From Phycisphaerales bacterium (GTDB taxonomy: Bacteria; Planctomycetota; Phycisphaerae; Phycisphaerales; SM1A02), in the NCBI GenBank assembly GCA_003520025.1, contig DOVP01000133.1, forward strand, positions 1-14,178: 14,178 nt of DNA, in the 5' to 3' direction. Below, piece after piece: positions 5,455-12,859 of the stretch. The notes under the pieces are model-generated. The model did no database searches. It worked only from the letters and a program-made list of their open reading frames with translations, and was not told where the DNA came from. The translations under genes were made by a program, and so were the position numbers. Position 1 is the stretch's first letter; the number at the start of each line of letters is the position of its first letter.

Positions 5455-8249
5455 AGTCTGACCAGTGGCGACAGACCCGCGAGATCTTCGAAGCGGCAAG
5501 ACAGCGGCCCATCGACGAGCGCGCATCGTTTCTCGATGAGGCCTGCGGCAACGACACCGATCTCCGCGAAGCGGTCGAGACCCTGCTGAAACACGATCAA
5601 CCCGATACATTTCTTGAAGAACCGGCCATGGGGACGGGATTCCGTGTCCACGAAGCCGCAACATCGCATCACGACGAACCACATCCCGCGTCGCCAAGCC
5701 CCATCAACGAGTCCATCCCGGGCTTTCACCTCATCCGCATCATCGGTCGAGGTGGCGATGGCGTCGTATACGAGGCTGAACAAGATCGCCCTCACCGCAC
5801 GGTTGCTATCAAGGTGCTCGCCGACGCCATGGCCGATGAGGATCGCCGCCAACGCTTCGCCAAGGAAGCCGAAACCCTCGCCGAAATCGACCATGTCGCC
5901 GTCGCTCGCGTCCTTGCGGCCGGAGAACTCGAAGACGGTCGCCCATGGATGGCGATGGAGTATGTACGGGGCATCCCACTGACACGGTGGATCGAAGCGC
6001 ACGAGCAGCCGCTGGCAGAACGCGTTTCATTGCTGGCAACCATCGCCGAAGGTGTGCATGCTGCGCATGTACTCGGCATCGTGCATCGCGACCTCAAGCC
6101 GGGCAACATCCTCGTCACCGAGGATGGTGCGGCCAAGATCCTCGATTTCGGCATCGCCCGGGGCGGCAGCACACAGCACACTCTGGCCACCAAAGAAGGC
6201 ACCATCATGGGCACTGTGCCGTGGATGAGCCCCGAACAAGTGGCCGGCCACGGCGACATCGATGCCAAGAGTGATGTCTACGCGCTCGGGGTGCTCCTGT
6301 ACCAGTGCATCAGCGGCGCACTCCCCTACGACCTGCCCCATGGGAATCTGGCCGCGGCTGCTCGCATCATCTCCGAGCAGCAGGCGGCACCGATCGCGGC
6401 TCCCAGAGACCTTCGCACCATCATCGAGCACGCAATGGAAAAGGAACCCTCCCGCCGCTACGTCGACGCGGGCGCGTTCGGAGAAGATCTTCGCCGCTTT
6501 CTGAATCACCAGCCCATCGCCGCGCGGCCGACCTCGCAGTGGTACCGCCTTCGCCGGCTTGTTCAGCGTAAACCGCTCGCGGCCTCGCTCGTCGTACTGC
6601 TGCTCCTCGTCGCCGGCGCATCATGGCTCGTCGTGGCGAGCCAAACTGATCAGACTCGCATCGCGCAAGAGACCGCCGCAGCCGAGACATCGCTGAAGCA
6701 GCAGGCTGAATATCGCGCCGCCATTGCGACGGCCGACGCCGCCATCAAGCGAGGTGATACCACTGCCGCCGAGGCAGCCCTCATGAATTGCAATGAGGAA
6801 CTTCGGCACTGGGAATGGGGCTGGTTGTGGAATCAGGTTCGAACCGGGCGGTTGGAGGCGGTCGTTCATCCGCGTGGCGACGCGCTCATCGACAACGACG
6901 GAAGGGTGCTCGCGATCACGGAGGCTGCAGTCACCGAGGTTGGCAGCGGGACGCCCCTGCTCACGCTTCCCCCGAACTGGTCTCATGCCAGGCTCGCGGG
7001 CGAGATCGACGCACTGGTCATCGATGATGACGGCAACCTGCTGCTTATCGACAATCAAGAATCGCCGAGGGTGCTTGCGAGCGACATCTCGGCGTCGAGC
7101 GTCGCGGCACTCCAGATCGACTCGACAGCGACCGTGATCGCGATGGCCATCACACCACCACTCGATCCAACGGATCCTGCTTCGTTCAGTGCGCCCACAC
7201 GCATCGTCATGGTTGATCTGAGTTCCGGCGCGGTGTTGCTCGACGACATGCTTGCAGACCGCATGCTTGACACCGATGCGGCACTGACCGTATCTGCCGG
7301 TGGTCGTGTCGTGGCAGCCTGCGACATCGGAAGTGGGCTCACGGTGTGGACAATGGATCCGCCCCAATCCCGTCGCCGGATTCACATCACCGCGAATCCC
7401 TCGAGCATATCGCTCACCGACAACGGCAACCTGCTTGCAGTCGGAACTGCCGGCGGAAGCACCTCCAATGTATGGCTCCTCGGGACACAGGACATGGCCC
7501 CGCGTGATGATCTTCCGGTCATCTCGCATGAGCGGGGCGTCGTGGATGTCTCCATCACCGGCGAAGGACAGGCCATGGCCAGCCTCGACGCGGGAGGCAT
7601 GCTTCGGATCACGCCCTTTCGCGAATCGGCTGCGTCGTGGGCGGTGGCAGCCCATCCCAATCAGGAGGGGCGGCAGGTGAGTTTCTCGCCAAACGGAGCG
7701 TGGGTGCTGACGCGGGGCGGCGACGGCTCGCTCAAACGCTGGCGGGCGAGCGGCCAAGTTGCCGACATCGCCAAGTGGCCCGGGCCGATTCAATTCGCCC
7801 GCTTCGAACCCGACGGTGACGTACTCACCCAGACAGACGGCATCGTCGTGCGACGGGGATTCCCGGATGGCGAAGTACGTTCAGGCCCGCAGACAGATAC
7901 TGAAACGTTCAACGAGTTGTGCCGAAGTGCACGTGGAGGCGGATACCGCGTCACGGGGAACGAAGCCGGCCGCCTCACCGTCACAGACAAGGCCGGCCGA
8001 ACGATCTGGTCAGAAACCGTCCATCCGGGCCGCGTTCAATCGGTCGCCATGTCATCCGACGGCCAACGGATCCTCTCCACCGGACTGACCGGAGCCGTCC
8101 TGCTGCACGATGCCAGAACCGGTGATCAACTTGCCGCCATTCCGCCGAGCGGAACCTTCATTGCAGCGGTCGGGTTCGTGGACTCAGATCGAAGTGTTGC
8201 ACTTCTGGCGCTGGATGGGCGCCTGATGATTCTCAGCAGTTCAAACTGA
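5451..8249 (+). CDS. Hanks-type Ser/Thr protein kinase with one membrane segment and a C-terminal WD40-like propeller
   Basis: 932 aa. ATG 5451 overlaps the sigma stop as ATGA, implying translational coupling. Residues 1-55 form a helical region typical of sigma-linked planctomycete kinases (FLDEACGND..LR..VE.LL). The kinase domain spans about 91-350: Gly-rich loop IGRGGDGVVYEAE at 98, VAIK Lys121, HRDLKPGN at 212-219 (Asp214, Asn219), DFG Asp232, activation segment ending GTVPWMSPEQ, and SDVYALG. All catalytic residues are present; the loop has Asp where Met is usual (GGMGVV). A membrane helix lies at about 377-396. WEWGWLW (454-460) precedes a propeller-like region to the C-terminus, with degenerate repeats such as SFSPNGAWVLTRGGDGSLKRW and SVAMSSDGQRILSTG. 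The topology puts the propeller outside the cytoplasm as a possible sensor. It ends 1 bp from the convergent gene's stop. Confidence 0.93.
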   Translation: MKSDQWRQTREIFEAARQRPIDERASFLDEACGNDTDLREAVETLLKHDQPDTFLEEPAMGTGFRVHEAATSHHDEPHPASPSPINESIPGFHLIRIIGRGGDGVVYEAEQDRPHRTVAIKVLADAMADEDRRQRFAKEAETLAEIDHVAVARVLAAGELEDGRPWMAMEYVRGIPLTRWIEAHEQPLAERVSLLATIAEGVHAAHVLGIVHRDLKPGNILVTEDGAAKILDFGIARGGSTQHTLATKEGTIMGTVPWMSPEQVAGHGDIDAKSDVYALGVLLYQCISGALPYDLPHGNLAAAARIISEQQAAPIAAPRDLRTIIEHAMEKEPSRRYVDAGAFGEDLRRFLNHQPIAARPTSQWYRLRRLVQRKPLAASLVVLLLLVAGASWLVVASQTDQTRIAQETAAAETSLKQQAEYRAAIATADAAIKRGDTTAAEAALMNCNEELRHWEWGWLWNQVRTGRLEAVVHPRGDALIDNDGRVLAITEAAVTEVGSGTPLLTLPPNWSHARLAGEIDALVIDDDGNLLLIDNQESPRVLASDISASSVAALQIDSTATVIAMAITPPLDPTDPASFSAPTRIVMVDLSSGAVLLDDMLADRMLDTDAALTVSAGGRVVAACDIGSGLTVWTMDPPQSRRRIHITANPSSISLTDNGNLLAVGTAGGSTSNVWLLGTQDMAPRDDLPVISHERGVVDVSITGEGQAMASLDAGGMLRITPFRESAASWAVAAHPNQEGRQVSFSPNGAWVLTRGGDGSLKRWRASGQVADIAKWPGPIQFARFEPDGDVLTQTDGIVVRRGFPDGEVRSGPQTDTETFNELCRSARGGGYRVTGNEAGRLTVTDKAGRTIWSETVHPGRVQSVAMSSDGQRILSTGLTGAVLLHDARTGDQLAAIPPSGTFIAAVGFVDSDRSVALLALDGRLMILSSSN

Positions 8250-8250
8250 A

Positions 8251-9087
8251 TCAGTTCGGATCGCCGATGGGATTTCCGGGGATCTCGATGAAGTCGCCCT
8301 CAGCCAGATGCACCAGCCAAGCATGCCACAGGAGTCGCATCGACTCGTCGAAGGTGTGATCAGGCGGCATTGGAACGCCCCCAACTGGGTTGCCGGGATA
8401 GCCGGGGCCACCTGGTTGGTTCGGATAGAAGGCGATTTGCCAGCATCCTGTCTCAGGGTCCTGCTCGTACACCAACATGTGGACCGACCCATCGGCTCGA
8501 ACCACGATCAGCAGCCAGAGCCCGTTGCCGAGATTGATCAATTGCCGCGTGTCATTCTCTAACTGCGTGATGTTCTCGCACGGAGACGGTCGCGATATCG
8601 TCGGAACTTCACCACCAATGGAGTCCATGATCTCATCCTCACCGGCCCACACGAAGCCACTCCATGACCAGCCGCCCGAATTCCCGGGAGCCATGGCGTT
8701 CATCAGCGAAATCCCGTTGGGGACCGGCGAGTCGGGGTAGTTGATGTTGTAGATATCAAGTACCGCCCACTTCGTATAACTGGTGACCTGCCCCGTAAGG
8801 GGATCGATGTTGGCGATCATGTACAGGTTGATCTGCACCCACGAATCATCGCCGCTGCCCCGAAGAGGAAGTGATTGCACGCCGAGGGGAGACGAATCGA
8901 GTATCCAAGCCGACTGTACATCGGCGGTGCCGTCACCTCGGGGTGTCGCGATGCCCTCGACTGTGAGCGGTGGATTCTCGCTGACAACCACCGAAAACGC
9001 CCCGGCATCCGCTTCATCCGCCAGCAAGCCGATCACCACGACCGCCCCAAGGACGAGCAGTGACTTGAATGTGGTGAGAATCCGCAT
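8251..9087 (-). CDS. Secreted protein of unknown function
   Basis: 278 aa. Start ATG 9087 is set by GAGAGGA with about 7-nt spacing. A Sec signal peptide is clear: MRILTTFK, hydrophobic LLVLGAVVVIGLLA, probable cleavage after ADA or ADAGA. The mature part is acidic, rich in Trp and beta-forming residues, has only two Cys (SPCEN and TGCWQ), and carries a short Pro/Gly/Asn stretch near the C-terminus (PNQPGGPGYPGNPVGG). It ends IPGNPIGDPN. I recognise no family or catalytic motif, and there is no lipobox or sorting tail. Its stop is 1 bp from the kinase stop on the other strand, so the two transcripts must run into each other. A partner relation to the kinase propeller is possible but unproven. 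Confidence 0.8.
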   Translation of the reverse strand: MRILTTFKSLLVLGAVVVIGLLADEADAGAFSVVVSENPPLTVEGIATPRGDGTADVQSAWILDSSPLGVQSLPLRGSGDDSWVQINLYMIANIDPLTGQVTSYTKWAVLDIYNINYPDSPVPNGISLMNAMAPGNSGGWSWSGFVWAGEDEIMDSIGGEVPTISRPSPCENITQLENDTRQLINLGNGLWLLIVVRADGSVHMLVYEQDPETGCWQIAFYPNQPGGPGYPGNPVGGVPMPPDHTFDESMRLLWHAWLVHLAEGDFIEIPGNPIGDPN

Positions 9088-9113
9088 CGCAAAGTCCTCT
9101 CAATGCCCCTTCA

Positions 9114-9141
9114 AGCCTACAGGCGTGAACGCACAGTGCAA
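9114..9141 (-). promoter_or_regulatory. Candidate promoter of the secreted-protein gene
   Basis: On the minus strand TTGCAC (9141-9136) is followed by a 16-nt spacer ending in TG and then TAGGCT (9119-9114), giving a -35, an extended -10 and a predicted start near 9107. The leader of about 20 nt contains the GAGAGGA ribosome site. The spacer length and the TG dinucleotide make this the best sigma-70-like promoter in the window. Confidence 0.45.
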
Positions 9142-9382
9142 GCCGCAAGAATTCATTCGAAGAAAGCTGCTCTCAGATCCCGGTATTTCTTCGACTCAAC
9201 ACTCGTTATTTCGCCCTGACGGCCACATCATACGGCGAAGGCGTGTGAAACCACCTCATGTGCATCTGGGATATCCACTCCACCAGCCCATTCCGACGGC
9301 GCTCCCATTCACTTCGGCTGCGACATGCCTGACTGCAGTAGTGGCGACTGTATCTGCGTGCGTTGAGCCCACGCTCTGATGG

Positions 9383-9388
9383 TAGGCT
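9383..9388 (+). promoter_or_regulatory. Candidate -10 for a leaderless start
   Basis: TAGGCT is followed by exactly 6 nt and ATG 9395, the same spacing as both arms of the divergent promoter at 2193-2202. No ribosome site is present. TTGAGC at 9363-9368 could be a -35, but the 14-nt spacer is short. Confidence 0.35.
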
Positions 9389-9394
9389 CCCGCC

Positions 9395-9625
9395 ATGAAC
9401 GCCGACCCTGCGACTGCCATTGAGATCTCCGACCACCGCGCCTGCGCGGTGGCTCTCTTCAACTACACGTGGACCCTGCTGGAGAAGACGGGACGCGCAC
9501 CGGAGGAATCAGATGAGATGGTCCGCGCCGCCTACGCCAGCCGCTGGCACTGGGGTGTCGCAGGCGAAGCGATCGAGAAGGATGGTGATCGGGCGTGGCT
9601 TGCTGAAAACCTATCGGAACTTTGA
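9395..9625 (+). CDS. Short protein resembling the N-terminus of a longer family; probably truncated
   Basis: 76 aa. The N-terminal pattern (ALFNYTWTLLEKTGRAPEESDEM, then ASRWHWGVAG) resembles a family recalled from actinobacteria and others in which it continues as 'ARGEWQ.SRVYAVLGR.EPAL.HARR', a TPR-like helical region. Here the sequence diverges after WHWGVAG and stops at 9623-9625. The other two forward frames show no continuation of that pattern, so this looks like a genuinely shortened or decayed copy rather than a simple frameshift. No ribosome site precedes ATG 9395; a TAGGCT element 6 nt upstream suggests a leaderless message. No function is assigned. It is convergent with the end of the cytochrome operon, 36 bp apart, with no visible terminator. 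Confidence 0.55.
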   Translation: MNADPATAIEISDHRACAVALFNYTWTLLEKTGRAPEESDEMVRAAYASRWHWGVAGEAIEKDGDRAWLAENLSEL

Positions 9626-9661
9626 CGAACTCCGCTCCACCGACGAACGGGTGTTGCTTCG

Positions 9662-10105
9662 TCAGGACGGGATCAAATCCGCCAACGCGCATACGCGTTG
9701 GTAGTACACCTCAGCATCCATCCCAAGCAACGTCGAACCGAATGCTTCGGCATGTTCAGCGGTCACAATCGGTCCGTAGTTGATGCTCGGGATGTGATAG
9801 GCGATCAGGATGGGCAGCGCGGAGGCGTGGCCTTCGTAGTGCGGATGCACGCTCAACCGAAATCCTTCTGCGATCGTCTTGCCGATGAGTTCCGCGCAGG
9901 CGAACTCATCCGCTTGCAGTGGATCCGCGTCAAACACGACTTCCACCGGATACCGCACCACATTCCGATCGGCCAGCAGCGGTTGCAGACGCTCGAGCGT
10001 CGAGAAGGGCGCATGTCGCTGCCGGCCGAGTTGGGCTGTGCGCAGAATGTGCTCATGAAGCGCCTCGTCGGCATCGGTCTCGAGTTGCTCCATGGGATCG
10101 GTCAC
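9662..10105 (-). CDS. Protein of unknown function at the end of the HAO-like cytochrome operon
   Basis: 147 aa from GTG 10105, which begins 4 nt after the cytochrome stop (10112-10110); ATG 10093 is the alternative, giving 143 aa. Neither has a good ribosome site, so translation probably depends on coupling to the upstream gene. The protein is soluble, with no signal peptide and no CxxCH. Visible features are an acidic N-terminus (LETDADEALHEHIL), RYPVEVVFDADPLQADEFAC, then HPHYEGHASALPILIAYH and a C-terminal segment FGSTLLGMDAEVYYQRVCAL. The clustered His (HPHYEGH and a later H) could bind metal, which is speculation. I do not recognise the family. Its position argues for a role tied to the respiratory complex, such as maturation. 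Confidence 0.75.
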   Translation of the reverse strand: MTDPMEQLETDADEALHEHILRTAQLGRQRHAPFSTLERLQPLLADRNVVRYPVEVVFDADPLQADEFACAELIGKTIAEGFRLSVHPHYEGHASALPILIAYHIPSINYGPIVTAEHAEAFGSTLLGMDAEVYYQRVCALADLIPS

Positions 10106-10109
10106 GGGA

Positions 10110-11591
10110 TCATTTCTTGTACCGACTCTCGAACTCTTTAGCGGCCTTCTTTCTAGCAGCCGCCTCTTTGGGATCCATCTCGCCGATGAACCACTTGTGA
10201 TCGCTGGAGTGAAGCACTTTGTCAATTTCGGCTTGCAACGTCTTCGCGGCAGCAACTTTCGCATCATCTCCAGAGCTCAGTCCCTTCTCGACGAGGTTCT
10301 CTAATTCCGGGATGAAATCAGAGTAGAAGTTCTTGGCGATTACGTAGGTTCCGTGCCAATGTGTGTAGTCAGGGCCCATCATTGAGGCGCCGTGCCGGGC
10401 GCGACGACCTTCGTGATGCCAGATTTCAAACCAAACGAAGTCAATCTTGTTGGAAAATTTGACCGGCTTCATGAGCGGTTTGGCAAGGCCATACAGCTTC
10501 TTGCCCGGTATGGCGAACTTGGTGTTGTACAGATCGATGAGGCTATCGTACTGCGTGTAAAAGTTGTCGATCCACGATTGATTGTGGCAAGAACTGCACA
10601 CATCCTGCATGTTGCTGCGGCGAACTTGCCATGGCACATCGGCACCTGGAAGACCCAACTTCTTATCGCTCACCTCTGGGCGCACGGAAAGGGTTGACCG
10701 GTTGTTCCAACTGATCCGCATGCCTACATCATGGGTCACGGGTTGATTTGTCGTAGCGGACATGTGGCATGTTGCGCAGGTCGGTGCAGCGGAGTAGTCC
10801 TCGCCGACGATCCACTTCGGCGAATGCAGATTCATCTCGTCTTCGTTGGCGAAGAATAGGATTCCGTGCTTTGACTCCTCGTATATTTCCTTCTGTGGGT
10901 GATCCGGCCCCATATGGCATTTACCGCACGTATCCGGATGCCGCGCCTGCGCAGCACTGAAGGAATGCCGTACGTGACAAGCTGTGCATGAACCTTCGGA
11001 TCCATCTGGATTGATCCGGCCGATACCGCTGTTGGGCCATGTCGCTGGATCGAGGCTGCCATCGGCGTGTATCTTGACCGTGCTCCCATGGCACTGCCAG
11101 CAGCCGTTGACGGCTGCGGAGGAGACACCCATTGGGAACGACTCGGTGACCATGCCTTTGTTGCCTTCAACGACCTCAGCGAGCACATTGTCGAGCGAGC
11201 CGAGGATGAGAGCAGCCTTGGCGTGACGGGAGGACTTGAACTCGGTCACCTCGTACTCGTGACACCGAGCACAGTCACGAGGGCTGACGATGACGGAAAT
11301 GGTCTCGCCGTGATGGTTGAAGGCGTCGACGTCGCCTTCCTGCGCCGAGTGGCATTCAAAACAGCCGATGTTGGCGCGGAAGTGCAGACTGTCGCCCCAC
11401 TGCGCATAGATCGCTGGGTTCTCCTGCTTATGGCACTTGATGCACGCCTTCGTCGCTGCACTGATGGTAGGCAGGCCAAAGGCGCCTCCTGTACTCCCAG
11501 TGCCGTGCGGGGTGCCGGTTTGCGGGGTGATCGCGCCGACGGCCGTCGAGGCAGTCAGGGCGATGCCCGCCAGATACGCTGAGTATTTCAT
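10110..11591 (-). CDS. Octahaem cytochrome c, hydroxylamine oxidoreductase (HAO) family
   Basis: 493 aa with a Sec signal peptide (about 1-20). Start ATG 11591 has AGGAG 8 nt upstream and overlaps the NrfD stop as ATGA. Eight CxxCH haem sites begin at residues 50, 77, 107, 164, 202, 222, 272 and 332. The fourth, GCWQCHG, is the position of the catalytic haem in HAO-type enzymes. After the last haem come ARHGASMMGPDYTHWHG (399-414) and NFYSDFIPELENL, also typical of HAO-like proteins. Y409 is the candidate for the Tyr that crosslinks the active haem in oxidative HAO; alignment is needed. There is no C-terminal membrane anchor; the tail is a charged helix. Family members oxidise hydroxylamine or hydrazine, or reduce nitrite or hydroxylamine. 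The linked quinone module would connect it to the membrane; direction is unknown. Confidence 0.9.
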   Translation of the reverse strand: MKYSAYLAGIALTASTAVGAITPQTGTPHGTGSTGGAFGLPTISAATKACIKCHKQENPAIYAQWGDSLHFRANIGCFECHSAQEGDVDAFNHHGETISVIVSPRDCARCHEYEVTEFKSSRHAKAALILGSLDNVLAEVVEGNKGMVTESFPMGVSSAAVNGCWQCHGSTVKIHADGSLDPATWPNSGIGRINPDGSEGSCTACHVRHSFSAAQARHPDTCGKCHMGPDHPQKEIYEESKHGILFFANEDEMNLHSPKWIVGEDYSAAPTCATCHMSATTNQPVTHDVGMRISWNNRSTLSVRPEVSDKKLGLPGADVPWQVRRSNMQDVCSSCHNQSWIDNFYTQYDSLIDLYNTKFAIPGKKLYGLAKPLMKPVKFSNKIDFVWFEIWHHEGRRARHGASMMGPDYTHWHGTYVIAKNFYSDFIPELENLVEKGLSSGDDAKVAAAKTLQAEIDKVLHSSDHKWFIGEMDPKEAAARKKAAKEFESRYKK

Positions 11592-12859
11592 GACGGTATC
11601 TCCTGTGTTCTGTCTGTCATGTCGCCTGCGACAGAGGCTGGCGACTCCGGAGTTGTATGAAAGATGCGATCCGCGACCAGTTGCCCGGACAGAACTGGAA
11701 TCGTGACGCGCACAAAGATCGTGTAGATCAGCAGGCCAAAGGCCCAGATACCGGTGCAGATGAGGATTTCATTCCAAGTAGGCGCGTACTCGACAATCTC
11801 TCCAACCGGCGTCGGCACAAAAGCGGGCACGATGAGGCCCATGCCTTTCTCGATCCAGATACCGATGATCAACATCACGCAAGCTGTTGCGAGCAGTTTG
11901 CGGCTGCGGGTAATTGGCAGGTACAGCATGAGCAGCGCGGTCAAATTCAGCCCAAGAGCGCTCCAGATCCACGGCACCAGCGCCGTGTTGTCGTGAATCC
12001 CAATCCAGAGGTACTTGGAGGAGGCCCCATGGGCTGTGTCGGCATAGAACTCCGTGAAGACTTCGCTGACAAGTAGAAATACATTGATGGTCATGGCGAC
12101 AAGCACCAGATTCCGAAGCGTGAGATAGGCTTTCTTGGGGACCGAGAACCGGGTGAATCGGTCAATGACCATGAGCGTCAAGATGATGAATGCAGGGCCG
12201 GCCGAGAAAGCCGAGGCGATGAACCGCGGCGCGATGATGGCTGCGTTCCAGAACGGACGGCCGCCAAGGCCGACCAGCAGAAAGGCCGTCACCGTATGAA
12301 TGCTGATCGCCCAGACGATGGCAATGAATATGAAAGGGATATAGAACCAGCGGCCGAGTTCGCGTTTTCGATACCTGCTGTAGATGAGGTATCCACAGAT
12401 GTGTAGATTGAGAAGCAGATAGACGTTCAGGACGATGACGTCCCAAGTCAGCATCGAAATCGGGAAGTTGAATCGCATGAACAAGTGCTGCATGCGGTCG
12501 GGCCTCCCGAGATCCACCACTACGAAGAGCAGGGCCATGATGATGGCCGCCACGGCGAACAACTCGCCGAAGATCACCAGATCATGGAGTTCCTTGTTGC
12601 GATAGACGTATACCGGAATGACCAGCATTACGGCTGCCGCCGCCATGCCGACGAGGTAGGTGAAGTTCGCGATAAAGAGACCCCACGACACCTGATCGGT
12701 CATGCCCGTTGCAATGAGCCCGTGCACAAATTGTCGGCACCAGGCATTGACGCCGAGCAACGTCACGATCGTGAGCAGGAGCATCCACAACTTGTATCGC
12801 CAGTCTCCGACGAAACTCACGCGAAAGCAGCGATACAGGAATCGCAGGTATTCCCTCAT
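11588..12859 (-). CDS. NrfD/PsrC-family (DsrP-like) quinone-interacting membrane protein
   Basis: 423 aa with about 10 predicted membrane helices. ATG 12859 overlaps the ferredoxin stop and the 3' end overlaps the cytochrome start, both as ATGA. Features matching DsrP-like NrfD proteins include MTDQVSWGLFIANFTYLVG (53-71), GELFAVAA (98-105), VVVDLGRPDR (113-122), FPISMLTWDVIVLNVYLLLN (132-151), WAISIHTVTAFLL, GGRPFWNAAIIAPRFIASAF and GPAFIILT. Members of this family carry a periplasm-facing quinone site and pair with a four-cluster ferredoxin. Here it would exchange electrons between menaquinone or another quinone and the ferredoxin and cytochromes. The C-terminal 30 or so residues are hydrophilic. 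No haem or flavin motif is present in this subunit. Confidence 0.92.
   Translation of the reverse strand: MREYLRFLYRCFRVSFVGDWRYKLWMLLLTIVTLLGVNAWCRQFVHGLIATGMTDQVSWGLFIANFTYLVGMAAAAVMLVIPVYVYRNKELHDLVIFGELFAVAAIIMALLFVVVDLGRPDRMQHLFMRFNFPISMLTWDVIVLNVYLLLNLHICGYLIYSRYRKRELGRWFYIPFIFIAIVWAISIHTVTAFLLVGLGGRPFWNAAIIAPRFIASAFSAGPAFIILTLMVIDRFTRFSVPKKAYLTLRNLVLVAMTINVFLLVSEVFTEFYADTAHGASSKYLWIGIHDNTALVPWIWSALGLNLTALLMLYLPITRSRKLLATACVMLIIGIWIEKGMGLIVPAFVPTPVGEIVEYAPTWNEILICTGIWAFGLLIYTIFVRVTIPVLSGQLVADRIFHTTPESPASVAGDMTDRTQEIPS

Larger units (their letters stand above)
9088..9394. other. 307-bp intergenic region between divergent genes
   Basis: The left end holds the leader and candidate promoter of the secreted-protein gene (9114-9141, minus). 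The right end holds the TAGGCT element before ATG 9395. The middle shows no convincing gene. A minus-strand frame through 9206-9361 encodes YCSQACRSRSEWERRRNG, which resembles the second half of a Cys-pair zinc motif, but no first pair or start is visible. It may be a gene remnant or chance. Confidence 0.4.

Noticed and set aside
6621..7793. Long minus-strand open frame opposite the kinase gene
   Set aside because: Antisense to the kinase membrane segment and propeller, with low-complexity Arg/Gly/His-rich translation and no domain signature.
9206..9436. Minus-strand frame encoding YCSQACRSRSEWERRRNG, resembling half of a zinc-binding motif
   Set aside because: No first Cys pair, no ribosome site, and its only start lies inside the 9395 gene. 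Kept as a possible remnant, not called as a gene.
10110..11591. Calling the octahaem protein a hydrazine dehydrogenase and the organism an anammox bacterium
   Set aside because: Eight haems and HAO-like motifs are not specific to anammox, no hydrazine synthase is present, and the direct NrfD linkage is not the known anammox arrangement.
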